Below are positions 32,484 to 41,203 of a stretch of 43,619 bases of DNA, in pieces. The position numbers and the translations under genes are program-made. How positions within the stretch are numbered: the stretch's first letter is position 1; every line of letters starts with the position of its first letter. This stretch comes from Candidatus Neoruminococcus faecicola. Its GTDB lineage: Bacteria > Bacillota > Clostridia > Oscillospirales > Ruminococcaceae. Location of the stretch: positions 1-43,619 of the forward strand of contig CAJFPC010000025.1 in assembly GCA_904398325.1 (NCBI GenBank). The letters run 5' to 3'. The notes under the pieces are model-generated. The model worked only from the letters and a program-made list of their open reading frames with translations. It was not told the DNA's origin and made no database searches.

Positions 32484-32512
32484 ATTATACGAGATGAAAA
32501 AAATACTGTCAA
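32484..32512 (-). promoter_or_regulatory. Promoter of the microprotein gene
   Basis: Consensus TTGACA (32507-32512), a 17-base spacer and TATAAT (32484-32489) on the minus strand. Confidence 0.92.
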
Positions 32513-32543
32513 GGTAGAATTAGTGGATGCAAACTGTAAAGAA

Positions 32544-33014
32544 TCAGCCTTCTTCGCCGCCAAATTCCTGCTGATAGCGCTCCAGGCCGCAGTAGATTTT
32601 TTTAATCACCGTCAAAATCACCTGGGCTTCTTCCTCGGTGATATCCTGCACCAAAAAGCCGTGCAGCTGCTGCAGGGTCTGGCTGCAGCGCTGCAGCGTT
32701 TCCTCCCCCAGCGAGGTCAGGCAGATATGGTTCTGCCGCTGGTCCATCTCATCCGTAGTGCGCAAAATCAGGCCTGCGCGCTCCATCCGTTTCAGGGAGA
32801 TGGACAGCGTAGAGGTTGTGACGTCCACCCGCTCGGCGATTTCTTTCTGCGTGGGGCCGTCCAGCTCCTTAATCGCCCTCAAAATAAAGGGCTGGCCTAC
32901 ATACAGGTTCAGCTGGGTCAGCTGGCTCTGCAGCAGCTGGGTATAAAGGCGCTGCACCTTGCGGGTATGATCCACCAGCTCCTGGCGGATCCGATCTTGG
33001 TTTGCTTGTTCCAT
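32544..33014 (-). CDS. MarR-family regulator
   Basis: A 156-residue winged-helix regulator. The recognition region is GPTQKEIAERVDVTTSTLSISLKRMERAGLILRTTDEMDQRQNHICLT, residues about 53-100, with the wing typical of MarR. The long terminal helices form the dimer. ATG at 33012-33014; AGGAGC lies 13 bases upstream, a long gap. A small palindrome (33040-33051) upstream may be its operator. It ends 31 bases before the microprotein promoter; target genes cannot be named. Confidence 0.9.
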   Translation of the reverse strand: MEQANQDRIRQELVDHTRKVQRLYTQLLQSQLTQLNLYVGQPFILRAIKELDGPTQKEIAERVDVTTSTLSISLKRMERAGLILRTTDEMDQRQNHICLTSLGEETLQRCSQTLQQLHGFLVQDITEEEAQVILTVIKKIYCGLERYQQEFGGEEG

Positions 33015-33039
33015 GTTTAATTTGATGCTCCTATGACAC

Positions 33040-33051
33040 TTTCATTTGAAA
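33040..33051. promoter_or_regulatory. Small palindrome upstream of the MarR gene
   Basis: TTTCA-TT-TGAAA, five-base perfect arms, 26 bases upstream of the start codon. It is a possible autoregulatory site. Confidence 0.3.
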
Positions 33052-33091
33052 TTTCAGCCGCTTTTGCCGCGGCAAAGTCCGGCCGCGGCGG

Positions 33092-33901
33092 TCAGCGAGC
33101 CAGGTGAAGATCCATCTGTGGGTACGGAATATGAATGCCCGCCTCATCAAAGCGCAGCTTGACCTCTTCCAGCAGGTCGTATTTCAGCGGGAAAAGGTCC
33201 GCCGCCTCCACCCAGACGTAGCAGGTGATCTTGATGGCGCTCTCACCGTGCTCGCAGACACGGATCACCGGCTCCGGCTCTGGGCGCGCCTTGGGGTTTT
33301 GGGCGACGGCTTCGGCGATAATCCGCTTAGCTGTGCGGAAATCATCCTCATACGCCACCGAAAAAACCAGGTCCAGCCGCCGCAGCTCGTTGCCGTTATA
33401 ATTGACCAGCCGGGCCTTGGCCACATCGCCGTTGGTCAGATAGATGCGTTTGTTGTCAATCGTATCCAGCGTGGTGTAAAACAGCGAGATCGCCTTCACC
33501 GTGCCGGAAAGGCTGTCCACCTCCACAAAATCCCCAACCGAAAAGGGTTTGGTAATCAAAATCAGGATGCCGCCGGCCAGATTGCCCAGCGTATCCTGCA
33601 CCGCCAGGGAAACCGCCAGGCCCAGCACGCTGACCATCGCAATCACGCTGGTCATATCCAGGCCCGCCGTCACCAGGCAGGTGATAATCAGCAGCACATA
33701 CATTGCCGCTTTGAGCGCAGAATGGAAAAAAGTCTTGATCGACGGCTCCAGATGAGAGCGGCGCATCAGCTTGTCGATAAACTTCATCAGCACGCTGATC
33801 AGGCCGTATCCAACAGCCAGCAAGGCCAGCGCGAAGAGGATTCTCTCCCCGTACTGGGAGAAGAAATTCTCCACCGTGCGAATCACCGTTTCCTTGTTCA
33901 T
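33092..33901 (-). CDS. Small-conductance mechanosensitive channel (MscS family)
   Basis: A 269-residue pore protein with three N-terminal membrane helices; the third (ASVLGLAVSLAVQDTLGNLAGGI-like segment at about 91-112) is the glycine- and alanine-rich pore helix. It is followed by the beta domain (KPFSVGDFVEVDSLSGTVKAI, then TNGDVAKARLVNY) and a C-terminal alpha/beta vestibule ending IHIPYPQMDLHL. It releases solutes on hypo-osmotic shock. ATG follows AGGGGGCG. Confidence 0.95.
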   Translation of the reverse strand: MNKETVIRTVENFFSQYGERILFALALLAVGYGLISVLMKFIDKLMRRSHLEPSIKTFFHSALKAAMYVLLIITCLVTAGLDMTSVIAMVSVLGLAVSLAVQDTLGNLAGGILILITKPFSVGDFVEVDSLSGTVKAISLFYTTLDTIDNKRIYLTNGDVAKARLVNYNGNELRRLDLVFSVAYEDDFRTAKRIIAEAVAQNPKARPEPEPVIRVCEHGESAIKITCYVWVEAADLFPLKYDLLEEVKLRFDEAGIHIPYPQMDLHLAR

Positions 33902-33932
33902 AGGCGCCCCCTGGTAAAACTCTTTTCACTTA

Positions 33933-33961
33933 ATATTATCACACCCGGGCATCGGTGTCAA
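33933..33961 (-). promoter_or_regulatory. Promoter of the MscS gene
   Basis: TTGACA (33956-33961), a 17-base spacer and TAATAT (33933-33938) on the minus strand. Confidence 0.85.
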
Positions 33962-34060
33962 AAAAACAGGCCCATCCCAAAAAATACGGCATTTTTGCCA
34001 TTTATTTCTGTGAAAAACTGTGTGGATTCACTATTTTTGCCGACGCTTTAATTTTACTAA

Positions 34061-34089
34061 TTGAAAAACGATTTCATTTCCTTTATAAT
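34061..34089 (+). promoter_or_regulatory. Promoter of the decarboxylase gamma/beta operon
   Basis: TTGAAA (34061-34066), a 17-base spacer and TATAAT (34084-34089), 63 bases before the start codon. Confidence 0.85.
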
Positions 34090-34152
34090 AAAAACTGTTC
34101 CATTCTGAAAATCATAAATACAGACGCAATTTTACAGGACAGGAGTGTTACT

Positions 34153-34533
34153 ATGAGTGCTGACATGGACATCTTCACTTTGGCCGGCTCGTTGATTCTG
34201 ACCGGCTGCGTCGTCGTTTTCCTGGTGCTGTTCCTGCTGATTTTTATCGTCTGGCTGATGGGCAGGATCACTGCCTCCATTGCAGAAAAACAGGCGAAAA
34301 AAGCTGCCCCCGTTCCGGCGGCCCCGGCAGCGGTACAGCAACCCGCAGCAGCCATGCCCGCCCCCATGCAGGTGGAGGAAGGCATCCCGCCGGAGGAAGT
34401 GGCCGTCATAGCGGCCGCCGTTGCTGCCGCCTCACAGGATGCGCCTGTCGCCATCCGTTCAGTCGCCCGGACACCCGGCAGCCGCTCCGCCTGGGGAGCC
34501 GCCGGCATTTTGAGAAACACCCGGCCCTTTTGA
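34153..34533 (+). CDS. Sodium-translocating decarboxylase gamma subunit (OadG family)
   Basis: A 126-residue protein with one N-terminal membrane helix (about residues 10-36), a linker rich in alanine and proline (about 55-80), and a C-terminal segment with SAWGAAGILRNTRPF, typical of OadG proteins that hold the complex together. ATG at 34153 follows ACAGGAGTG. It lies 32 bases before the beta subunit. Which decarboxylase it serves (oxaloacetate, methylmalonyl-CoA or glutaconyl-CoA) is not clear. Confidence 0.85.
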   Translation: MSADMDIFTLAGSLILTGCVVVFLVLFLLIFIVWLMGRITASIAEKQAKKAAPVPAAPAAVQQPAAAMPAPMQVEEGIPPEEVAVIAAAVAAASQDAPVAIRSVARTPGSRSAWGAAGILRNTRPF

Positions 34534-34565
34534 GCCGCAACACTGCTGGAAAGGAATGACGCTGT

Positions 34566-35756
34566 TTGTTTGAAGTATTTACCGAAACCATCCAGAGCCT
34601 GGTGCAGGAATCCGGGTTCTTAAACGTCTCCCACGGCCAGGTCGTCATGCTGCTGATCTCTTTTGTGCTGCTCTATCTGGCTATCGGCAAGGGCTTTGAA
34701 CCGCTTCTGCTGGTGCCCATCGCCTTCGGTATGCTGCTGGCCAACCTGCCGCTGGCCGGGCTTTCCGCCCACGACCCCAACGGAGGGCTCATATCCATGC
34801 TGTACAAGGGCGTGGAATACGGCATCTATCCGCCGCTTATTTTCCTGGGCATCGGCGCCATGACGGATTTCGGGCCTCTGATCGCCAACCCCAAGAGCTT
34901 TATTCTGGGTGCGGCGGCGCAGATCGGCATTTTCATCACCTTCTTCGGGGCGCTGCTGCTGGGCTTCACCCCGCAGGAGGCCGGTTCCATCGGCATCATC
35001 GGCGGCGCGGACGGCCCCACCGCCCTTTATACCACAGCCATCCTGGCCAGCCACCTGCTGGGCTCCATCGCGGTAGCGGCATATTCCTACATGGCGCTGG
35101 TGCCAATCATCCAGCCGCCGATTATGAAGCTGCTGACCACCAAAAAAGAGCGCGCCGTGGTCATGGAGCAGCTTCGGCCGGTCTCCAAGCTGGAAAAAAT
35201 CATCTTCCCCATCGGCGTCACTGTGATCGTCTCCTTTATCGTTCCATCGGCCGCCTCGCTGGTGGGCATGCTGATGCTGGGCAATCTGCTTAAGGAATCC
35301 GGCGTCTGCGAGCGCCTGTGCAAAACCGCACAAAATGAACTGATGAACATCGTCACCATCCTGCTGGGCCTGTCGGTGGGCGCCACCGCCACGGCAGAAA
35401 GCTTCCTCGGCATCGGCGCGGAGGACAGCCTCTTCCAGGCCTCCACCTGGGTGAAGATGTTCACCGAAAACCCCACCCTCAAAATCATCATCCTCGGCCT
35501 GATCGCCTTTGCCCTGGGCACCGCCTTCGGCGTGCTGTTCGGCAAGATCATGTACTGGCTTTCCAAGGGCAAGGTCAACCCGCTGATCGGCTCCGCCGGC
35601 GTTTCCGCCGTGCCGATGGCGGCCCGCGTTTCCCAGCGGGTGGGGCAGGAGGCCAACCCCGGCAACTTCCTGCTGATGCACGCCATGGGCCCCAATGTGG
35701 CAGGCGTCATCGGTTCCGCTGTTGCAGCAGGCGTGCTGATCGCTGTCCTAGGCTGA
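34566..35756 (+). CDS. Sodium-translocating decarboxylase beta subunit (OadB family)
   Basis: A 396-residue integral membrane subunit that decarboxylates carboxybiotin and pumps sodium ions outward. Family motifs include [15 protein letters not shown], the [11 protein letters not shown] block (with the conserved aspartate), and [16 protein letters not shown] near the second inverted repeat; the C-terminus has [18 protein letters not shown]. The start is TTG at 34566-34568 behind AAAGGAATG. No carboxyltransferase (alpha) or biotin carrier gene is adjacent, so these must be encoded elsewhere. Confidence 0.94.
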   Translation: MFEVFTETIQSLVQESGFLNVSHGQVVMLLISFVLLYLAIGKGFEPLLLVPIAFGMLLANLPLAGLSAHDPNGGLISMLYKGVEYGIYPPLIFLGIGAMTDFGPLIANPKSFILGAAAQIGIFITFFGALLLGFTPQEAGSIGIIGGADGPTALYTTAILASHLLGSIAVAAYSYMALVPIIQPPIMKLLTTKKERAVVMEQLRPVSKLEKIIFPIGVTVIVSFIVPSAASLVGMLMLGNLLKESGVCERLCKTAQNELMNIVTILLGLSVGATATAESFLGIGAEDSLFQASTWVKMFTENPTLKIIILGLIAFALGTAFGVLFGKIMYWLSKGKVNPLIGSAGVSAVPMAARVSQRVGQEANPGNFLLMHAMGPNVAGVIGSAVAAGVLIAVLG

Positions 35757-35780
35757 CGCGATACGCTGTTCATACCAGAA

Positions 35781-35809
35781 AAAGAGCAGGCTTTGCCCTG
35801 CTCTTTTTT
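35781..35809 (+). terminator. Terminator after the decarboxylase genes
   Basis: GAGCAGG/CCTGCTC (35784-35790 with 35797-35803) with a six-base loop, preceded by A-run and followed by six T. Confidence 0.9.
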
Positions 35810-35810
35810 C

Positions 35811-36106
35811 TTTTGCCCTGCAGGCGCCGTAAAGCGCCGTTTTTTCCAGCGGCAGCCGGTGCCTGTTTTTCCCTGCCGGCTTCCCACGAGCAGGCGGCAA
35901 AATCCCACCTAAAGTCCAGGCACATGCGCCCGGCCCGCGGAGCCGAAGCTCTTTTGGGCAGTGGTTTTCGGGCGCCGCCCCAGTCTGATTCATCCGCGCA
36001 GTCTGGCGAAAAACCGTGCGCACGGCAAAACGCAAGGACGGCACCGCCCAAAGGCCATGCCGCCCTATGATGCAATTTTCAAATTGGTTGCCGACAGCCA
36101 GCCGTC
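35811..36106. other. GC-rich stretch without a recognised gene
   Basis: About 300 bases between converging genes. A possible second plus-strand hairpin with a T-tract lies at 35823-35846 (GGCGC/GCGCC). Short reading frames on both strands lack ribosome sites and family features. I see nothing else here, and no clear terminator for the minus-strand gene that ends at 36107. Confidence 0.6.
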
Positions 36107-37780
36107 TTATGCCGCCGCATCCTCCTGGCTGGCGCCGATAGTGAGATTGTCAAACTCGCTGGCGCGGGCCACCGGCTGGGTATCCCCCGCCATCAGCGTC
36201 ACCCGGTCCCCCGGCTGGGTCAGGGCAAGCTCCTCGCTGAGGGCTGCCGACAGGGTATAAATTCGGTCGGGGTACTCCTCCAGCAGCATCTTATAGCTGG
36301 TCTCGCCGTCCATAATCTCCGAGGCGATGCGCAGCACGGTGCCCTGCACCTCCACCTGCTCCTCCGGGTCGGCTGTGGCGCCGGCGCTGCCGAGCTCCTC
36401 ATTGGCCAGGCCCTGGCGGTAGCTGTCCAGCGCGGCGGAGATGGTTTCGCCGTTGCCCACCACTGAATAGTTTTCCACATTGACGAAGGCATACTGTTTG
36501 ATCAGGCCCTCGTTGTCCTTCAGCGTCATGAAATAAGTGGGCAGGTTATCCACATTGATAATGATCGGGAAGGACGCGTCATAGCCCAAATGCTGCACCT
36601 TGCCCATGGCGGAGTTCTGCGCCGCGCGCTCAGTGGCGCCCGCCATTTTGTAGTGGCTGACCTCTTTGGTGACCATATCCACCATCATGAAGCCGATGGC
36701 GGAATCATCGTTGCCCACGCTGGTCAGGCCGGTGAAATAATAGCAGTTGCCGTTGTTGTAGATAACCGTCTCCCCTTCCGAGGGGCGGAATTTATCCCGG
36801 TTGGAAAAATTGAGGTACCCATGGACAAACTCGCCCTGGTTGGCGATCTGGGTGCGCAGAAAATCCTCCGGCTGGACCCGGTCCACCCATTCGGGGACCT
36901 CGTCAATGGAGTAGCGCTGATGCTCGCCGGTGGCGGCATCAATGAGGATGGCGCCATTCGCTTCCGGCAGGTTAAAGCCCCGCAGGTTGCGGTAGGTGGT
37001 CACCACCCAGTAGGGGCGGCCGGTGTCATCCAGCTCGAAGGAATAATCCGTCACCCCGACAAAAGGCGCTGTAAAAGTGCGGATATAGCGGTTTAAGTTG
37101 TCAAACAGGTAGCCGTTGGGCTGATATTTGACCGGATAGCCCTCCACATACTGCACGTCGTTGGTATTGGTGGCGGAAACGGTGATATAGCCCGGGGTGC
37201 CCTCCATATTGGTCAGCCATTTGAAAAAGCCGGAATGGTACAGCGGCACCGCCCAGATCAGCTCCCCATCCACCATCTGGATGGTCGGCTCCCCCAGCAC
37301 CGCCTGGCTGCCCAAAGAGGTGCGCTCACCCAGCTTTTTATCCGCCAGCTTGAGGGCCAGGTCCCGGTCCACAATGGGCAGCTGGCTTAAGTCCACCACC
37401 TGCACGTCGCTGGTGAATTCCTTGACCTGGGGGGTGCCCAGCTGATCGCGATAGGCCTTGTAATGAAACAGAAAAGACGAGCCCACATATACCACCAGGA
37501 TCACGGCCCAGGGCAGCGCAATGAGCAGCTTTGCCAGCTTGGGGACGCGCTCCTTGGGGACGTAGCGGAACGGGATCTGGGCCTGCTTTTCCGTATTGGG
37601 GTGGAAAGACACCTCCCCAAAGCGGAACAGGCAGTACACCACGGCGTAGGCCGTAATCAGCACCGCCCAGAAGAGCGCCCCCTCCAGATACAGCGGGTTT
37701 AAGTTGTTGCAGGCCACCAGCCAGTAGAAGAGGGCCACCAGGGCGATGGCGGGATAGACGATCAGTTTGACTTTTTTCAA
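36107..37780 (-). CDS. Membrane-anchored protein with large external domain, unknown function
   Basis: A 557-residue protein with three N-terminal membrane helices (about 6-26, 33-53 and 85-107), then about 440 residues that are probably outside the membrane. That part is rich in strand-like segments (YITVSATNTNDVQYVEGYPVK, YSFELDDTGRPYWVVTTYR, GAILIDAATGE), a layout reminiscent of PepSY-like repeats. The last 80 residues (VEVQGTVLRIASEIM, then GDRVTLMAG) look like a small OB-type barrel. The start is TTG at 37778-37780 behind AAAGGAGCC. It follows the AI-2E family gene by 29 bases in one operon. I do not recognise the family. Confidence 0.75.
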   Translation of the reverse strand: MKKVKLIVYPAIALVALFYWLVACNNLNPLYLEGALFWAVLITAYAVVYCLFRFGEVSFHPNTEKQAQIPFRYVPKERVPKLAKLLIALPWAVILVVYVGSSFLFHYKAYRDQLGTPQVKEFTSDVQVVDLSQLPIVDRDLALKLADKKLGERTSLGSQAVLGEPTIQMVDGELIWAVPLYHSGFFKWLTNMEGTPGYITVSATNTNDVQYVEGYPVKYQPNGYLFDNLNRYIRTFTAPFVGVTDYSFELDDTGRPYWVVTTYRNLRGFNLPEANGAILIDAATGEHQRYSIDEVPEWVDRVQPEDFLRTQIANQGEFVHGYLNFSNRDKFRPSEGETVIYNNGNCYYFTGLTSVGNDDSAIGFMMVDMVTKEVSHYKMAGATERAAQNSAMGKVQHLGYDASFPIIINVDNLPTYFMTLKDNEGLIKQYAFVNVENYSVVGNGETISAALDSYRQGLANEELGSAGATADPEEQVEVQGTVLRIASEIMDGETSYKMLLEEYPDRIYTLSAALSEELALTQPGDRVTLMAGDTQPVARASEFDNLTIGASQEDAAA

Positions 37781-37809
37781 CGGGACAGGCTCCTTTCTCA
37801 GTGGGTGGG

Positions 37810-39018
37810 TCAGGGGTCTTGCTGCTGCTCCGGTTTTTGGCTCCCCTCACCGGAAGCGCGGTAAACACTGGTATCATCGGGCAGGCCCTTGCGCCGGAGC
37901 AGATAATTGACCAGATCCCGGATGATGTTGTAGATGACCGCAAACACCGGCACGCCCAAAAACATCCCCGGCACATGGAACAGCGCGCCAAACACCAGGA
38001 TGGCGGTGATCACCCAGAAGGGCGAAATGCCCAGGGTGTTGCCCAAAATCTTGGGGCCCAGGATATTGCCGTCAAATTGCTGCAGAACCAGGATGAAGAG
38101 CAGGAAAATGATCGCCGGCATGGTGCCGTAGGTGAGGATGATGAGAAATCCCGGCACCGCACCGATAAACGGCCCGAAATAGGGGATCACGTTGGTCACC
38201 CCCACAATGACGCTGATCAGCATGGCATAGGGCATATCCAGCAGCAGCATGCCGAAATAGCACAGGACGCCGATAATCAAGGAATCCACAATTTTGCCGA
38301 TGATAAAACCGCTGAAAATCTGGTTGCTGCGGTGGGAGATACGCACCATCTGCTCCACTGCAGGCGCCGGCAAAAAGGCATAGAGAAATTTTTTCGTCTG
38401 CGCAAAAAAAGTCTCCTTGCCGGAAAGCATGTAGATGGAGATGATGATCCCCAGCACAAAGCTGATAACGCCGGAGGTAAACCGGGAGGTGATGCCGATG
38501 AGCAGCGGCAGGGAATCCGCCAAAAGGTAGAAAAAACGGTTGATCAGCTCCTCCGTGACCTGGGCAAAGCGGCCCACCAGGTTGCCGCCGGCAATCTCCG
38601 GCGGGATGGAAAGCAGCAGATTATTGATCCACCGGTTGGTGTCGTTGATATAAACAGAGACATTGCTCACCAGCATGGTGATGCTGGAAATGAGCTGCGG
38701 CACCACGATGCTGATAAACATGGCAATCAGCACCCCCGCCAGCAGGTACGACAGCGTAATGGCGAGAATGCGCCTCGCCCGGATGCTGCCCAGCCGGGAA
38801 CGCGCCAGATGCCTTTCAAAAAAGCACATCAGCGGGTTGAGCAAATAGGCGATGGCAAAGCCGTAAATAATGGGCATCAGCACCCCAAGGGCCGCACTGA
38901 TTGCCTGCCCGACAAAAGTGAGGTTGCGCAGGACCGATAAAAACACCATCGACAGCAGGATGACGATCAGGCTGTACACTGCGATGGTGGTGTATTTTCG
39001 GTTCCATCCTAGTTTCAT
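37810..39018 (-). CDS. AI-2E family transporter (PerM/YdiK type)
   Basis: A 402-residue membrane protein with about eight helices, beginning with YTTIAVYSLIVILLSMVFLSVL, then the GVLMPIIYGFAIAYLLNP block, a long soluble insert in the middle, and the C-terminal signature NVIPYFGPFIGAVPGFLIIL, ILVLQQFDGNILGPKILGN. The family name comes from autoinducer-2 export, but many members have other roles, including sodium/proton exchange. The start is ATG at 39016-39018 behind AGAGGCGG. Confidence 0.92.
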   Translation of the reverse strand: MKLGWNRKYTTIAVYSLIVILLSMVFLSVLRNLTFVGQAISAALGVLMPIIYGFAIAYLLNPLMCFFERHLARSRLGSIRARRILAITLSYLLAGVLIAMFISIVVPQLISSITMLVSNVSVYINDTNRWINNLLLSIPPEIAGGNLVGRFAQVTEELINRFFYLLADSLPLLIGITSRFTSGVISFVLGIIISIYMLSGKETFFAQTKKFLYAFLPAPAVEQMVRISHRSNQIFSGFIIGKIVDSLIIGVLCYFGMLLLDMPYAMLISVIVGVTNVIPYFGPFIGAVPGFLIILTYGTMPAIIFLLFILVLQQFDGNILGPKILGNTLGISPFWVITAILVFGALFHVPGMFLGVPVFAVIYNIIRDLVNYLLRRKGLPDDTSVYRASGEGSQKPEQQQDP

Positions 39019-39104
39019 AGATGCCGCCTCTTTTCGCTTGGGATGATAGCCGGCCGGGCGCCTGCACCAAAAAACAGGCACTGTCAGAATACGCCGGCAG
39101 CAGC

Positions 39105-39116
39105 TTTATTGTAGCA
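39105..39116 (-). promoter_or_regulatory. Promoter of the AI-2E family operon
   Basis: Extended -10 TGCTACAAT on the minus strand (hexamer 39108-39113); the -35 is poor. It lies just past the ABC-F stop codon, with about 90 bases of leader to the start. Confidence 0.5.
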
Positions 39117-39135
39117 CACCCGCTGGAAAAATACA

Positions 39136-41046
39136 CTAATTTTCTTGCAGTTCCAGCCAGTTTTCCATTTTTTCCGTCAAAAGGTTTTTATTCTCCTCCA
39201 GCCTCAGGCACATCTGCTGCAATTCCTTATAATCCTCCTGGGCCTCGGGAGAAGCAATCTGCTCCTCCAAGCGGGCGATCTCCTCTTCCAGGGCGGCCAC
39301 CTCTTCCTCCAGCTGGGCGATGCGCCGCTTGCGGGCCGCATCCTCGCTGCGCTGCTTCTTGGAACGGTAATACCCCTCCGCCGAGGCACTGGGCTCCCTT
39401 TCCGGCGCCGGCGCGGCCGGGACGGGCGAAAGCGCCTCCTCCCTGCGCTTGGCAGCCAGATAATCGTCGAACCGGCCCGGATAAAGGCGGATCCCCTCCC
39501 GGGTCATCTCCGCAACCTTGGTGGGGAACCGGTTGAGCAGATACCGGTCGTGCGAGACCGCCAGGATGGTGCCCTGGTATTCCATCAGGCTTTTATCCAG
39601 CACCTCCCGGGTGGCCAGGTCCAGGTGGTTGGTTGGCTCATCCAAAATCAGCACATTGGCCCGGCGCAGCATGAGAAAGGCAAACTTCAGCCGCGCTTTT
39701 TCCCCGCCGGAAAGCACCTTCACCTGCTTGTAGACATCCTCCCCCCGCAGGAGCACCAGCCCCAGCGTGTCTCGGATCTTCTGCTCATAAAGGCCCCGGT
39801 GCTCATCCCACAGGGCATCCAGCACCGTTTTGTTCTGGGGCAGCTGGCTGTCATCCTGCTGATAATAGCCCTGCCGCACCCCCCGGCCCCAGGTGACCCG
39901 CCCCTTATGGGGGATGAGCCCCAGCACCGCCTTTAAAAAGGTGGTTTTGCCCACGCCGTTATCCCCGATAAGGGCGATCTTCTCCCCTCTTGCCATCTCA
40001 AAATCCACGCCGGAAAAAAGGGTGTGCCTCTCCTCGCCGAAGCCGACGGCAAGCTCCATCCCCTCCACCGAAAGGACGGATTTGATGGGGTCGCTGTCCA
40101 CCGGGAAGGAAAGCTGCACCCGGGGCTGCGGACGGATGCGCTCGACCCGCTCGATCTTATCCAGCGCATGCAGGCGGCTCCTGGCCATTTTAGAGGTGGA
40201 GGCCCGCACCATATTCCGGGCCACATAATCCTCCAGCTTGGCGATTTCCTCCTGCTGGAGCGCATACTCCTTTTCCCGCCGGGCGACCAGCTCTTCCTTG
40301 AGGACCGCGTATTTGGAATAATTCCCCTTAAAAACGCTCATCCGGCCGGCTTCCATCTCCCAGATGCGGTCCACCGTCTGATCCAGAAAATACCGGTCGT
40401 GGGAGACCACCACCAGCGCCCCCTTGTAGGAGGCCAGATATTCCTCCAGCCACATGAGGGAGGAAAAATCCAGGTGGTTGGTGGGCTCGTCCAGAATCAG
40501 CACATCCGGCTCGGTGAGCAGCATTTTGCACAGGGCCAGGCGGGTTTTTTCGCCGCCGCTCATGCAGTCCACCGGCTTTGCCTTATCCTCCAGCGAGAAA
40601 TTCATGCCCGACAGGATGGTGTTGATCTTCACCTCAATCTGATATCCCTCGTTGGTCTCAAAATAGCTCTGCAGCTGGGAAAACTGCTGCGACAGCTCCT
40701 GATACTCCTGCCCGGAGGCCCCCTGCATGCGGCGGCTGAGCTCCTGCATGCGGCGCTGGGCCTCCAGAAGCGGCGCAAAGACGCTCTGCATCTCCTCAAA
40801 GATGGTGTTGCCGCTTTCCAGGCCGCTGTTCTGCTTCAAATAGCCGATGCGGGCGTTTTCCCCGATGGAGACTGCCCCCTCGTCCGGCTCCAGCTCCCCG
40901 CAGATGAGGGAAAGCAGCGTGGATTTGCCCGCGCCGTTGACGCCGATCAGCCCGATGCGGTCCCCGCGGTTCACCGTGCCGCTGACCTGGGAAAAGACCA
41001 GGTTTTCCCCGAAATATTTGCTGACGTTTTCTATCTGAATGAGCAT
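39136..41046 (-). CDS. ABC-F family ATPase
   Basis: A 636-residue soluble protein with two ABC domains and no membrane segment, the architecture of ribosome-associated ABC-F translation factors. First Walker A GVNGAGKST (35-43), signature MSGGEK, Walker B LILDEPTNHLD; second Walker A GDNGVGKTT (about 365), signature LSGGEK and again LILDEPTNHLD. Between them lies the ribosome-reaching linker with KEYALQQEEIAKLEDYV and arginine-rich SKMARSRLHALDKIERVER. A C-terminal coiled coil (about 560-636) ends it. It may rescue stalled ribosomes or confer antibiotic protection. The start is ATG at 41044-41046, with AGAGGTT before it. Confidence 0.93.
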   Translation of the reverse strand: MLIQIENVSKYFGENLVFSQVSGTVNRGDRIGLIGVNGAGKSTLLSLICGELEPDEGAVSIGENARIGYLKQNSGLESGNTIFEEMQSVFAPLLEAQRRMQELSRRMQGASGQEYQELSQQFSQLQSYFETNEGYQIEVKINTILSGMNFSLEDKAKPVDCMSGGEKTRLALCKMLLTEPDVLILDEPTNHLDFSSLMWLEEYLASYKGALVVVSHDRYFLDQTVDRIWEMEAGRMSVFKGNYSKYAVLKEELVARREKEYALQQEEIAKLEDYVARNMVRASTSKMARSRLHALDKIERVERIRPQPRVQLSFPVDSDPIKSVLSVEGMELAVGFGEERHTLFSGVDFEMARGEKIALIGDNGVGKTTFLKAVLGLIPHKGRVTWGRGVRQGYYQQDDSQLPQNKTVLDALWDEHRGLYEQKIRDTLGLVLLRGEDVYKQVKVLSGGEKARLKFAFLMLRRANVLILDEPTNHLDLATREVLDKSLMEYQGTILAVSHDRYLLNRFPTKVAEMTREGIRLYPGRFDDYLAAKRREEALSPVPAAPAPEREPSASAEGYYRSKKQRSEDAARKRRIAQLEEEVAALEEEIARLEEQIASPEAQEDYKELQQMCLRLEENKNLLTEKMENWLELQEN

Positions 41047-41086
41047 GAAACGAACCTCTTCCATCCGAAATTACAAAATCACTCCT

Positions 41087-41115
41087 ATTTTAAAAGAAAC
41101 CGCCCCTTTTGTAAA
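41087..41115 (-). promoter_or_regulatory. Promoter of the ABC-F gene
   Basis: TTTACA (41110-41115), a 17-base spacer and TAAAAT (41087-41092) on the minus strand. An inverted repeat (CCGCCC and GGGCGG, 41100-41121) overlaps it. Confidence 0.7.
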
Positions 41116-41145
41116 GGGCGGCCGGTTTTCCAAACGGCGCAGATA

Positions 41146-41154
41146 TGCTATAAT
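41146..41154 (+). promoter_or_regulatory. Promoter of the aldo/keto reductase-rlmD operon
   Basis: Extended -10 TGCTATAAT at 41146-41154; the -35 is weak. Confidence 0.65.
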
Positions 41155-41203
41155 GCTGTCAGACACGCCGCACAGGCGGCGGCAAAGGAGGAAGCTTGCA
41201 ATC

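Noticed and set aside
30159-33020. A 953-codon open frame antisense to fbp, the microprotein and the MarR gene
   Set aside because: It spans several real genes and their promoters and terminators on the other strand; it is a shadow of third-position GC bias.
35811-36106. Possible small genes in the gap between the decarboxylase and the 557-residue protein
   Set aside because: Frames on both strands lack ribosome sites and recognisable features.
41100-41121. The CCGCCC/GGGCGG inverted repeat as a terminator
   Set aside because: It sits inside the divergent promoter region and lacks a clean T-tract on either strand; at most it is a regulatory site.
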